From assembly GCA_009801085.1 (NCBI GenBank), contig VNWV01000006.1, forward strand, positions 372,001 through 436,000: a stretch of 64,000 nucleotides of DNA, in the 5' to 3' direction. The DNA comes from Lasiodiplodia sp. COLG20. Taxonomy: Eukaryota; Ascomycota; Dothideomycetes; Botryosphaeriales; Botryosphaeriaceae. Positions 11,584-23,700 of this stretch are shown in pieces; positions within the stretch are counted from its first letter, which is position 1, and every line of letters starts with the position of its first letter. The notes beneath the pieces were generated by a model. It made no database searches, was not told where the DNA came from, and saw nothing but the letters and a program-made list of their open reading frames with translations. A program made the translations under genes and the position numbers.

Positions 11584-13464
11584 GGTTATTTTTTTTCGTC
11601 AATGGGATTCTGTATTTTTTTTTCTTTCTTTTTCCTCGATGTTTGATTTTGGCGCTTTTGGGGTACAAAGTTTCACAAAGAGCTTGAATAGGGAGAACTG
11701 AGAATCTTGTGGAGCAGATAGGCTTGATGAATGTGGAGATGAGATAGGCTAAATGGGAAAAGAGAAGAGCTGGAAAATCACATGAGCCATGGGGAAGAAA
11801 ATCCGGGGCAATTTAAACGCGAGTCTCGTAACTTGTCAGCAAACGTGCAGTATTGATGGTGGTCGAGAAGGTTAGGAGCATGCATCTGTCGCAAAATAGG
11901 ACAAAAGATGGAAGGCGTATCAGAGGCTTTGCAATGGTCAGGACAGCAAGGTATGCCGAGCGAGCAAGCGAGCCCCGAGCTAACCCTCCACATCCAAAGT
12001 CTTGGCTCGCGTTTTGCTTGCCCTGCGCCTCTTCAAGTGCAGTCCCCACGTAGGGCAAAACTGACTGCTGGGCACATTCCGTAACGGTTACCGGAAAGCA
12101 AGGTGTCAAGCGATTCGGGCCTCCCTCAGGCCTCGTTCTGGACTCCAAAAATCATCCCACGCTGCGGCGTAGGCGGCGGGGAGAGCTTCGTGTCAAAACG
12201 GGGCCGGGAATAGCTTCCCTCGAAGCGACCAATGGCGGGGTATAGCAGAGGGTTGGAAGAAAGAGCGTCCAAGACAAAATGACGTAGCGGGGGTCAGAGC
12301 GGGCAGGATGCCTGAGCAAAGGAGGCCAGAAAAGAGTGGGAAAAGACACAGAGCAACCGGAGAAGTGCTTGTCGCGAGGTCCCACAAATGCTTGCAAAGC
12401 GGGGCAAGGACCGAAGCCCAACCCACACAAATCAAAACCACTCGCTCCCAGCAGAAAAAATCCACACAAGCGTCGGACATAACGCGGCCGGAGCCAACTC
12501 CTTGGACAGCAGCGTTGAACGACTCGCCAATCTGCACCGGGGTGGGCAAATCGAAGCGCCACATCTAGACTGGGTAAACAGACCTGCTGCCTAGACAGGT
12601 TAAGAGAAAGAGATAGGTAAGACGGAGGGACACTGCGCGCTAGCCACTGAGGCTAACGCAAGTCATGCCCGCCCCAATCGCTGAATCTAACCATGTCTGC
12701 CCCGGCCCCAAACGTTCTCAACCGAGGAATCCATTTGGAAATCTGCAGGCCAACCTTGGGGGCCAAAGTGGAGGAATCCGCATCGCTTTCCCCGATGGCC
12801 TCGATCCTTTTCTTCTTGCTAGCTCCTTCGGCATTATGCGATGCCGGGAATAAGTCTACTAGTGCTGCCATCATCGCAAAACGGCCGGCTTCCGAAAAGA
12901 CCCAGCCAAGTTGCCGAAAGAAAGACCAATGGCAATCCAAAAGAGTGGAGAGGTGAGAGGGCCAGATCAGAGCAGATGCCGAGCCCGCCCGTGATCCATA
13001 ACGCTCGCGCACCGGCCCCCCCTTGCTCGCTGCTGACTTGCACCGAGCAGGTCTGGGGATTGGGGATTGGGGAAAGCTTTCCCCTCTTCCCCCTCACACT
13101 TCCAGCTTTTTTGCGGGTTCGCCCCATCGTTTTCGCTTTCTGGCCTTGCGCTTTCGTCTTTATGAACGCCGATGCACGCACGCTCGCGCCCGTTCGCCGA
13201 AAAACCATGGTCGCACCGGCGGCAAAGTTGCCTTGAGTTGCCGACCAGGAAGATTGTCGCGACGACGACGAAGGCCGGCTAGCAGCCATGGTGAACCGGT
13301 GTCGGGGTGGCATCATTAAATAAGTATTCATCGCGGGGCAACGAGGCGCGGGGTAGATTCTGCGTTTTCCACCTCGATTGTCCTGGGAGCTTGCTGCTGC
13401 CCTTCAGATTATTGTTGTTGTTTTCTTCCATTAGAAGTAGACCGATAGAAACGTTCCGCCCATT
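11584..13464. other. Intergenic region between lactonase and aldolase promoters
   Basis: 1.9 kb divergent spacer. Reading frames inside are short, mutually overlapping and carry no recognisable domains. It must contain the promoters of the lactonase (minus) and aldolase (plus), which may share regulation as sugar-catabolism genes. I see no convincing single operator. Confidence 0.45.
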
Positions 13465-15141
13465 ATGGTCGCCTCTCCTCCCAAGGGCATCTACGTGCCT
13501 GTAAGTACCGAGCTGAGCACGCGACATCGCAACGATGAAGCACGCGAGCATGCTCCCGACGCTCCAACCCCTCTTACCTTCATCGGGAGCTCCAGTATCA
13601 CAAGAAAAGCGGAAGCTGCCTGCAACGCCCGCTGACATTCTCCGCCCTCTGCGGCGAACCACCGCGAACGTAGGTCCCTACCTTTTTCGCCTCCAAAACG
13701 GCCGCCAACTACAATGCCACCGCCGCCCCCGTCGATGTCGCCACGCAGGCCGCACACGCCGTCTACCTGGCCCGCGCTGGTATCCGTGGCCTCGTAATCC
13801 TGGGATCGACCGGCGAGGCGGTGCACATCACCAACGCTGAGCGCTTTGAGATCCTGTCGGGCGTGCGCGCCGAGCTGGATAAGGCCGGCTTCACCGACTA
13901 TCCCATCGTCGCTGGCACCGCCACCCAGAGCATCGAGGAGACAGTCTCTCAGTTGCGCGAGGCCCAGAAAGCCGGCGCCCAGTGGGGCATGGTGCTGGCT
14001 CCGGGCTACTTCGCCAGCGCTGTGTCGCAGGCCGGCGTCATTGCGTGGTTCGAGGCCGTGGCTGACCAGAGTCCGATCCCCATCCTTGTGTGAGTACCAA
14101 TCCCCCCATAAAGCATTATCCGTCAAAGAGATGCGAGACAAAAACGGAAGGAGAGTTGGGGATAAAAGAGACACAACGTGAGCCCTGGCATGCTGTTTGG
14201 GATATATCCAGAGTCAAAGCACATGTTTCGGACGTTGAAAGTGAAGATGCTGATCTTCCCGGATGGATATCTTCCCTCCGGAGCATATTCTGCAATATAT
14301 CTGCATGCCAATGCTCGTTCCTGCATCGGCGAGACCCTGGAAGCCGGGCATTCCGTTAGGAATAAACGATCCAGTGAACGTCGACGGGGAACTGAAGATA
14401 TCCATCCGGGTGGGATGGCAGACGAGGTCGCCCCTGGTCTCTGGCTTGCTGTGCTGCCGTCCGGGTGAACAAGGTCTCTTGCGCACTCTCCACCCACCCT
14501 CAGCAGCTTGCATGCTGCAGGTCCAGCGGAAGGAAGCACATGCAGCCCTAATGCACGATCGAATCCCATCGGTTCCGTGAAGAAAGCCGTCTGCTTGTGC
14601 TAATTAGCCCTCTGCTACAAGGTACCACTACCCCGGCGTTTCCAACAACATCGCCATCGCACCGGAGACGATGATTAAGCTGGCGCAGCACCCCAACATC
14701 GTTGGCTGCAAGCTGTCCCACGGCAACCTCGACGACCTTGGGCTCATCGCCCTGTCACCCAACGTCGACCACGCCAAATTCCGCACCTTCAGCGGGCTGG
14801 GCCAGGTGCTGCTGCCGGTGCTGACGCTCAACGGCGCGGGCGTCATCGACGGGCTGTCGTCCATGTTCCCCAAGACGGTGGTACGCATCTTCGACCTGTT
14901 CGAGAAGAACTCGCTGGGGGCGCTGGAAGAGCTGCGGACTCTGCAACGAAAGGTAGCTGCAGGCGAGAAGATGGTGGGCAAATGGGGCGTTATCGGCGTC
15001 AAGGAGGGCATCTCGCGGCTGAGAGGCTTCGGTGACAGCGATGGCGGCAGGGTCCCGCTGCAAGGCGGTTTTGGCGACGCCGAGTGGGCGAAGTGGAAGG
15101 ATGCGCTTGATGAATTGGAGGCCGTTGAGAGGTCGCTGTGA
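13465..15141 (+). CDS. DHDPS/NAL-family 2-keto-3-deoxy sugar acid aldolase, 323 aa, 3 exons
   Basis: Exons 13465-13500, 13674-14089 and 14622-15141. The first exon encodes only 12 residues. Class I aldolase hallmarks are present: GSTGEAVHITNAER (substrate carboxylate loop), PILVYHYPGVSNN (catalytic Tyr) and NIVGCKLSHG (Schiff-base Lys). Fungal relatives include the L-threo-3-deoxy-hexulosonate aldolase of galacturonate catabolism (LGA1/GaaC). Next to a rhamnose dehydrogenase and a lactonase it could instead cleave 2-keto-3-deoxy-L-rhamnonate to pyruvate and L-lactaldehyde, the last pathway step. I cannot decide between these from sequence. The second intron is 532 nt, about ten times the usual size here, and carries a perfect 17-bp inverted repeat. 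The YHYPGVSNN motif is restored only when the whole 532 nt are removed, so no hidden exon is needed. Confidence 0.87.
14258..14410. repeat. 17-bp perfect inverted repeat inside a long intron
   Basis: CCCGGATGGATATCTTC at 14258-14274 is matched by its exact reverse complement at 14394-14410, with a 119-nt loop, entirely within the 532-nt second intron of the aldolase gene. It could form a stem in the pre-mRNA or mark the ends of a small insertion. Confidence 0.8.
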
Positions 15142-18100
15142 CGAGTCCCTGTAGTACCAGATTCCCCATTCGTGCACCACACCACCCCGCGGGCAGCGAA
15201 AGTATGGCTGGCAGGGGCGGTGCCAACATCATGACGAAAACGAAAATCCTCCGTAGCACGATAATTCATCCGCCTGAAGAATGGGTGCTAGTGCGCGCGC
15301 GAGCCGGTGAGCGGGCGGATTCGATCTCAGCTCGGTGCTAAGGTGCCGCCCGGCAGCCTGCTGACCATGGCAGGTGGACGGCGATGTTCGCCTTGCGCAG
15401 GCCATTGGCGTATCAGTTTAGGGTCTCGCCGGGAGCGATTCGCTTGATCGTGATGTGCCTTGTTTTCCTTTTTCCTCCCGCCGGCTGATCACGCTCGACT
15501 TGGTTGGGCAAAGAACACTCGCATTAGCTTGCGGCTCTGCGCCTCGGTGGCGAATTCGGCGGGCAACACAGCTGTCAGCCGAACATGTGCTTCTGGAGAG
15601 GAGGCGGTGGCTTATCTACAGCCGCGTTAAGCACATGCGCGTGAGCCTCATAGCTGCGAACACCCTGCGATCCATTGACTTTAGGGTTGCTACCACGCGC
15701 TGCACGTCAGAGGAGACCGTCGCGCTTGGCGCTTCCGCGTAGACGCGGCGTAGGGGACGTCTTCTCCAAAGGAGACCTGTCACAGCCATTAAATGTCGCG
15801 GAAGTGGCTGCTGATCGAGAAGCACTAGGGAGATAGCAGCTGTTGCACTGCCATGCTAGACGGTCACAAGCAGTAAATCAGCAGCAGAAGCAGCACGGCC
15901 TTGGACAGAAGTCGTGCTCCTGGCATCAGCCGTGGCCACAGTGGCTGATCAATCCCCCCCGCACTCCGCCCGACGAGTCGCGCACACAATCGATGGCCAG
16001 GCCTTGGTGCCGCTGGCTATGCGCGAGTCATGACTTGGCCCCCCAGTCGCATCTCGACGCGAGGGGAGAGTGAGCGGTAGCGGGTAGCACGAGCCTCGCT
16101 ACCAGCCGTGCGAAGCTTGGGAATATTCCCGCGCTGGCGGCGGCGGGAGCACAGAGGTTGTTGCCAACGAAGGGTGATCAAGCAGCGAAGAGGGTCCAGC
16201 TACTAGACCGCGGCAGCCAGGGAGCCAAAGCGCGATGCGGAATCGGGGCCCGAGCGTGAACGGCCGAGGGCATGGCGATGCCCGCGATTCCATCATCGAG
16301 GGCAGTGTTTGCATACGCAACGGCTGTGGGGGGGCCTTTGTGGGCGCAGTTCAATAGTGCCGTGATTCGCACAGGGGCAGGGCTGGTGTTCCTGAGAGAT
16401 TCGCCTGCGGGAAACATTCCAGTTCGCTGGTGACAAAGGATCGCTTGCTCGATTTGCTGCAAGTCCCGCTGATATTCGGCCAGCAAACAGTCGTGAGGTG
16501 GGTTCGGCGCTGCTCGAGCACTGTTAGCGGAGCGGAGGGATTGATTGCGGAGTCGAGGAGCTAGCTAAAGACGCGCGCCCGAGAGTAAGGCCGTCTCATT
16601 TCGTCCCAGCACCGCACGGCTGGCGGCGGCCAAGCGGCAGTCTGTGTGGACGTGGGCGGCGCTTTGTCCGCGCAGTTGCGCAATGTGGCTACCGCTAGCC
16701 CAAGTGCTGGCTGGCGTGGAGGGTCTGCTGGCATGGCGGCACCCCGGCTGGACCATGAGCTGATGCCGTGATGGGCCCGCCGGTCAGGAAGAACCGGCCC
16801 AAGGCGAGCAGCTGCTAGGGAGGTGCCAACAACAAGAGCAAGCGGCTCGGAGGGTCGTGCTGGTGCTGACGATGACGGAGGCCGCGATTCGCGCACGCAG
16901 GGCCACGGAGGAAAACTCTTGTTCGCTCACGGACGGAAGCGCGGAGCGAACGTCGGGCGGGATCATCCTGTCACGGCGCAGCGCACTGACGAAGCGTCGA
17001 GAGGGACGGCTCGTCCGCGACAAGGGCAGCGCAGGCCTGTCAACGGTTGCGCTGCGCGACAGTGCCCCACCGTGCGCCGCGCCACAGCTGCCTGAGGGCC
17101 TCGAGCTCTGTGGGACGATCTCTGCGCCTGCATCCGACACGGCAAAAGCAAAAAAACGAGGAGAAGGCGAGAGCGGCCGCCTCGTGGGCGTCTTCGATTA
17201 GACGCGTGCCATTGCTTTTGCTGTAATGTATGACACTGCTGCGGTTGTTCCCGCACGACAGGCGTCCCAACGCCCCCGGACCCGGACGGCGGCATATTAA
17301 CTCTATGCCACGCCGCCCGTGCCCGCCCGCTGCCATCAATCCGCGCTGCTGCCGCCGCCGCTAGTTCATGGTATCCTGCACGCTCAAGGGACCGAGAAGC
17401 GCTGCTGGATGATGACAGCCGCACAACGCGTAGGTGGGTCTCTGCCAGAGTGTCCAGGTCTGCGCCGCTCCTTCGCGCCCACACGCCGCGACCCGAGAGA
17501 CTGAGGCCTGCCCTTCGGCTGCTACTCCCGCTGCGCCCACAATCACAATCACACAGCCCGTGCTGCGATCCCTGGCGGGCGAGCGACGCCGGGACGCTTG
17601 ACGGCTGTTGCCGCGGGCAGCCTGCATCAGCTTGCGAGTTGCGTGCGGCCGGCCTGCACTCCGGCAAGGCAATCTGGATGATCGCGATGGGCTCGCCCGC
17701 CATGGATCCCTGGGCCAGACGCTCGCTCGATGCGGTCGGCGGTCGCGAGCATGCTGGCAGGAAGGAGGGCCAACCCAGCCGCTGGCCAAGGCGTGCCGCG
17801 GCTGTTGACACCTGTGGCGCCCAAGAGACCCTTCTCCACCTGGCGGCGATGCAGCCGGTTGTAGCATGCGAAAGCCTAAGGGTACCGCAGTTGTCGACTG
17901 CCGTGACTGGGCCGCACGCGACGCGACGCACAGCGTGGACGCAGGTCGCATGCGCCTATTCTTCAGGGCCCGGCACATGCTGACGAGGGAATCTGCGGTT
18001 CTGATCTCTCGCCTAAACCTTTCCGCATTGCATCTTGAAATTTTAAGAAAATGTGACATGGCGTTTTTTGCCCTTTCGCGGGAACAGCGCAGCCTTTCTT

Positions 18101-19157
18101 CAAGCCGACCCGGCGCTGCGGGCGAGCCCTTTCCCGGTGCGGTCTGCAAGGCATTTCACGCCTCTCTTTTCGGGACTGGAGGCCCTTCGGCATGCCAATT
18201 GGAGCCGTGTGGAGTGGGCTCCAGTGCGCTGATCCGAACACTTTCAGGCCCATGACGTCCGTTACTTTTCGCAGATGGGGCCCTGTGCCCGTTTCCCTGA
18301 AGCAGCCCGCCGGGGGGGATGGGGGCCGCCATCCGGCAGATTTCGGGCGCTGCATAGCCGTAGCGGTAGTGTCTTGCGTGATGCTCCGCTTGGGGCCTCT
18401 TTTTTCGTCTGCATGGCGCCGGACGCGCCGCCAGCTGCCATTCACCAATGGGCAAAATGCCTGCTTTATCGTCGCGTTTCACCACCACGCGCCGTCCACA
18501 AGTTGGCTGGCCATCATCATGAGAGATATGCATAGCATTACTGCTTACTATATTGGTCTTCTTTTTTAACCCGCCCATGAGAAAAGTGTATTATACACAC
18601 AAATCGTGAGATCGAGTCTCTCTCTGGACATGATGCAAGCTGCTGGTGCCCTCTACGCCATCCTGGGATATCGGCAAACACGGTAAAAAAAAAAAAATAA
18701 GGCGGCAAAAATGCAAGAAGAAAGACGCGGCGAAGGAGCTGAGGAACAAGAAAAAAAAAACCAAATCCCCTTCCGCAGTGCAGCGCGACAAATGGCCCAA
18801 GACAATGTGAAGAATGCAAGCCAGCCTCCCGCCTTATTTTTTTCCTTGAGCAAGAAAAAAAAACACCCAGTGCGCAGCCTTCGGCGCCTCCGCCGTGCAT
18901 TGTGGAAAAAAACAAAAAGATGAAGAATAAAAAAAGGGGGGGCGGAAAGATGAACAAGGAAGAAGATAGACGAAAAACCAATGGCACACCTCTTTCGGCG
19001 CGCGACGATCGCTGTGCGACGCATCATCAACAAACCCTAGCCAGCCATGCAAGATTAGATCTCACGCCCCCCCTTTCCAGAAGCGGGCACGAGCGCGGCA
19101 TTATGCGGACAGAAGACCACCAAAGCAAAGCAACTCAAAACAAAAGGCGGATGGTGT
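15142..19157. other. 4-kb GC-rich gene-free spacer
   Basis: Between the aldolase and the GT2 synthase stops. Several long open frames exist on both strands (up to about 320 codons at 16963-17931), but they are Arg/Ala/Ser-rich, overlap each other and carry no domain, as expected of GC-rich DNA with few stops. Poly-A-rich stretches occur near 18680-18960. No RNA gene was recognised. Confidence 0.45.
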
Positions 19158-20704
19158 CTATTTTGAAGAATGCAGTGATAACTTTTCGTTGTCCGAATGC
19201 GCAAAGCCTGCTTGCGCTTTGGGCCGCTCCATTCGGATGGCGTCGTCGGTATCGGCGGCGGGTCTGCTGCCCCAGGTGGTCTGCGACTCCGCGTTAGCAA
19301 CACGAGCAAGGGCGGTGCGGGGTACCGGCATGAACTTACAGCATTGAGCGTGACCAAGCCCCAGAACTTGATCAGGCCGTGGACGTAGCCGAACACGACG
19401 ACGACGGGCAGTAGTAGAATCGTGTCCTCGGGGTGCCGCACGAAGTGAGGCATCAGCTTGGTGCATTTGCTGAAGACGATCCAGGCGGCCAGGGCAATTG
19501 CCCCGGCCATGCTGGTGTCGTAGTGGTAGCCCTCGCTGAGGCTGGCGCGGTACCAGGTGTAGAACAGCGTCAGGTCATACGGCAGGGCCCAGGCGGTCAG
19601 TGTGGTCTGCTGCACGGCGTAGGTGCTCCATGGCTGGCGTCTGCGCGGTCAGGTCAGCAGGTGCGCACTTCAGACAATATCGGGGGACGGCGCCCCGTTC
19701 GGGGAGGGATCTCTTACGTCCAGGTGTGGCGCTCAACGAACATGGTTGTCAGGTTGCTCCGCCAGTTGCTCCGCACCCAGCGGAGGCACTGGCGCAAGTA
19801 CCGCGGGTTGCACTCGAGCGTCGTCTGGACCTCGGCCTCGTGGTGGTACTGGACGGTGGTGTCGAAGCCGTGCGAGACCATCCAGCGGGTGATGAAGTTG
19901 TCGTCGTCAGCATTGAGCGTGTAGCCGTTCCACTTCTCGTTTTGGAAGCCGTGGGTGAAATCGCCGTTTTGCAGGATACGCGCGCGGTAGGCGACGGTGC
20001 GGCCGGACAGGCAGGGGAGACCCCCGTCCATCTGGGTGCAGGCCGTGATATCGAAATTGCGGCGCCGAATGTACATTTCCCCGAGAAACTGCCACAGGTA
20101 CTCTCGGGAGAGATAGCGGATGTCGGGGTTCCTCTTGATCTTCTGGTTGGTGCCGACGCCGCCGATTTTGGGGTCCTCGAAGGGGGCCAGGATCCACGGC
20201 AGCAGGCGTTCGCCCCAGGTCACGTCGTCGTCGGCGAAGATGATGATCTTGGTCTTGACCTGCGGGATTGCGGCGCACATCTGGCGGCGCTTGTTTGCTT
20301 GGGCGACGCTCATAACTCGGATCGTCTTCTGGGCGGCGCCGCCCATGGCGTCTATCATCTTATTGGCCCGGTTGACGTTGGCGTCGATCGTCACCAAAAT
20401 GATTTCTGCAGGCGCGCAGCGCAGGATCGAACCGACGGTCTCCCGCAGCTCGTCGCCATCGCCGTCGATGGAGGGCAGGATGACGGTGACATCGTCGGCC
20501 GTGTACGTGGGCTTCTCGGGGATGGGCGTGGGGCTGTAGAGCGCGTAGAAGGCAATGGCGTTCACGACGGTGCGCACGCCCTTAAGCAGGCTCGGGGACG
20601 GTCAGCGGGGAGGGCGGCATGTGAAGGCGCGGGAGCTCTTACAAGGTCAGGGCGAAGATAGTCAGCCACCAATGCTGGTCGACAAAGGACCAGAGAGCCT
20701 CCAT
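19158..20704 (-). CDS. Type 2 glycosyltransferase, membrane polysaccharide (hyaluronan/chitin synthase-like) synthase, 454 aa, 4 exons
   Basis: Exons 20704-20643, 20590-19718, 19640-19340 and 19286-19158; all junctions keep frame. The N-terminal membrane segment (WWLTIFALTFLLKGVRTVV) is formed across intron 1. The GT2 catalytic domain has ILPSIDGDGDELRETVGSIL, the metal-binding FADDDVTW, the acceptor segment MDGGLPCLSGRTVAYRA, NADDDNFITRW and RQCLRWVRSNW, equivalent to the processive-synthase QxxRW motif. Two to three C-terminal membrane helices follow (for example MAGAIALAAWIVF and ILLLPVVVVFGYVHGL). The domain layout matches the fungal Cps1p/GT2 group; a Zymoseptoria and Fusarium member is needed for hyphal growth on solid surfaces. 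The product polymer is unknown. The C-terminal 43 residues are hydrophilic. Confidence 0.9.
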
Positions 20705-23700
20705 TGCAACGCCAAACGAGGGACGCAACGAGTGTAGGGGAGACGGCGGGACTGCTCGCGTCGATGCGCTTGTCAGGCGGCGCTTCACTTGGGGAGGGGA
20801 GGGACTAAATAGTGCAGCCACATCTGGGAGTGGAATATGACTGGTAATAAGTACGCCGTTGATGGGTTTGAATAGCGCAGCAGCATGTCGTCAAAGAATA
20901 AGTCCTTGTGCATGGCCCGTAGCCCGGGCCCACCAGGCCACTGAGCAGTTCTGTAACTGCCTGCAGCGCGCTTTACCCATCCATCTTAGTCGATCGACAT
21001 ATTTCCGCACCCACACACTGCAGGTCAGGCAGGGCCCAGGTGCAGGGGGGCACTGTCGCCAACGCGCGCCGGCTAGGCGAGGGCACGGCGGGCAGCCATC
21101 GCGCGGCCTCCGATCATGCACCACGCTCGTGCCAGCTCCCGCGCGAGTGGAGGCGCGTTAAGAATAGGCAGGCCGGAGCCTCGAGTGTCTCGTTCTCGAT
21201 TGCTGCGCCGGCCCACTGCCTCCGCGGCCAGCCTTCTGCAAGCGCCGCCGCGTCCCCCCCAAGCAGCGCCCCAGTGCGCTTCGTGGCCGCCGTGGTGTGA
21301 TGCTGGATGGAGACCGACCAGCGCGCCGTCGGCTAATGCCTGTCTCCAGCGCTCCGCCGCCGAAGCCCAGCGCACACGCCCCAGCTCTCTCCACACGCCG
21401 GCGATCAACAACGCCGGAACATGGCGAATTGCTGTGGCGACTAGCCCGTCACGAGCAGCGTATCGCCGCGGTGGCTGACATCAAAGTCTTACATGTCATG
21501 CTCGCGCCATCGATAACTTCGTATGCAGCGCCCGCGCCGCGCCTGCCTGCCCGTCCCTACTAGGGTCCGCAAATCAGCCCTTCCTGCTGTCCTCGCTCCC
21601 GGCCATCCTCCGCGACCGCCCACACGCCTCAAGCGAGCCCGCAGCCTGCACGCAACGTGCGCCGCGCCGTCATCATGCCATGCGGGCTGCATAATCTCCT
21701 GCCGCTGCGTTTTATCCGCACGCTCGTCGAGCTGCAGCAATGATCTGCCCGGGGGCAGCGGGGGGAACGACGCCTCCCGTTCCGATGCATGTCAGGTTAT
21801 TTAGCCAGGCCTGCGCAAGAGAGAAACGGGCAAGTGGCCATTGCTGCGGATATGATGAGCATCGTCCGAACTCCCCAAAGCCCGCCGCCCCGAGCGAGCG
21901 AGGCTCCACCGTCTGCTAAGCACCACGACGAGCCCCCTCGACCGCTAAGCCCGTGTTTAGTCAGAGGGCGCGCGCGAGCTCGCCGGCCCGGGGCGGCCAG
22001 GCGCCGGCTCGATGCGGCGGCTGGAGGTCGAGATAGGGCTGAGCCGCATCGACGTCCTCCATCGTGGCACCCATGCTCCAGAATTGCTTTTTCGTCTTGA
22101 GCTTGTTTCTAACAAGGCCACATGTGTACCACCGCTCTAGCCTCATCAACCCCACGACCGTGTGAAGGGCTTGCAGGCGACCGTGTCTCGGACGACGTTG
22201 CCCAGCGCCTCCACACCGTCCCCAGACGCGCTGCCTGCCGACCATCGCGGAGCGCCTACCAAGCCCCTCCCTCTCCGCAGCCCGCCTCCGCGCCCGCGGC
22301 TGCCGGGCCTATCGGCAGGCACGAAACGAGATCGATCTGCTGCTGCAGGCTGTCGCTGCCCGCCGCGACATGGGTGCGCCCTCGATCTCCGGGTCCTGGG
22401 CCATAAGACCAATGGTATGCCGCCCGGAGGGCTCGCCGCTGCGCCCTCAGCAGCGCGACGGAAGGGAGCGTGACCTGCCCAGCGGCAGCTCCTCCTTCCA
22501 GAAGCCCGCGCGAAGGCGGCTGCAGCTCAGGGCATGCGGCCCGCTCTTTGATCCGACTCGCCATGCCCGCGGCTGGCGTGCCCTCGAGGCCATCCAATAG
22601 AAGGATTCTGTACGAGACGCGGGGCTGCGAGATATCTACCGACAGAGGTCGTCAATCAGGTTCAGCCCGGCTAGGGTTCCGGAGGGGGCGGCGTGGGCGG
22701 TGTGCTGGACATGTCTTTTTAGCTCGATACTTTCCCGTCTGCTCAGTTGGTGCAACTCATCTCCCCTGGGCTCCCTTATTTCGCCTGCTGGTCCCTGGGG
22801 AGGTTACGCGTCGAGAATTGGAAGATGTGCGCCCGTCACTCCACTCCGGAGATAGCGCTTGGAGACCCATCCATCCACATCGGGTATTGCGGCGTCCCGT
22901 CCTCTGCTAATCCTCTCGTAGAAGCCGTCCAAAATTAGCAGAATTTCATTCTCTTACTGTACCGACGCGGAGATGAGGAGTTTGTGGAAAGTACCGATGA
23001 CAATCCCGCGCGCTTTGAGCACTCCGCAGTGCCAAGCCGAGAATAGCATCCTCACCGCGACTGCTGTACTTTGCCCCTGAGCCCAGAACATTGCCTGCCA
23101 ACGGCGTGGTTCCAGAGATGCCTGCCTCGTATCGACCCCATCGTCGACGACTCAACATGCCGGCCAGGCCTTTTTCTCCTTGGTGCGGCGTAGGCGCTTG
23201 CATATGTGGATCGACCGCACAACGGCCCTCCCCGTCGCTGTGAACGGAGCTGATGACAATCTGCTCTAGCCCACCTCGCAATGGCTGGTCCCCCACCCGC
23301 TCTGCTCCCTCGGCAGCCACCCGTGAATAACGCAAGCGCTCGCTATTCATGAGGGAAATGCGTTGTTGGCGTTCCATGGCGGTACTATGGGGACAGGAGG
23401 CCGCGACTCATTGCCGAGATTGCGGTATGACGTCTCTCCGGCACATCTTCATTCTCGCTTCTAATACTCTTCTCTTATGTTTCCACGTCGAGTGCTACTA
23501 TTCGATGCGGTTGCTGATACTCCAGAGGTAATTAGACATTCGGACCAACAGTCCTCGTTTCCCGGTCCGCAACGCCGTTCGGCCAGACTTTCGATGCCCT
23601 GGTGAGGGTTCCATGTCGACTGCGGGCCTATTCGTCTCGATCAATCTATTTCCTTTGACCTCTAATTGCACGCTTGGGTCTTATTGGTCCATTTCGCTTC

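Noticed and set aside
10627..11646. 339-codon plus-strand frame
   Set aside because: Antisense to the amidohydrolase, with Pro/His/Arg-rich random composition.
12152..12562. Minus-strand 136-codon frame between lactonase and aldolase
   Set aside because: Cys/Pro/Arg-rich, three overlapping frames, no homology-like pattern.
16963..17931. 322-codon minus-strand frame in GC-rich DNA
   Set aside because: Overlaps other frames of similar length; Arg/Ala/Ser/Cys-rich with no domain. Expected where stops are rare.
19600..20661. 353-codon plus-strand frame
   Set aside because: Antisense to the GT2 synthase, whose catalytic motifs are on the minus strand.
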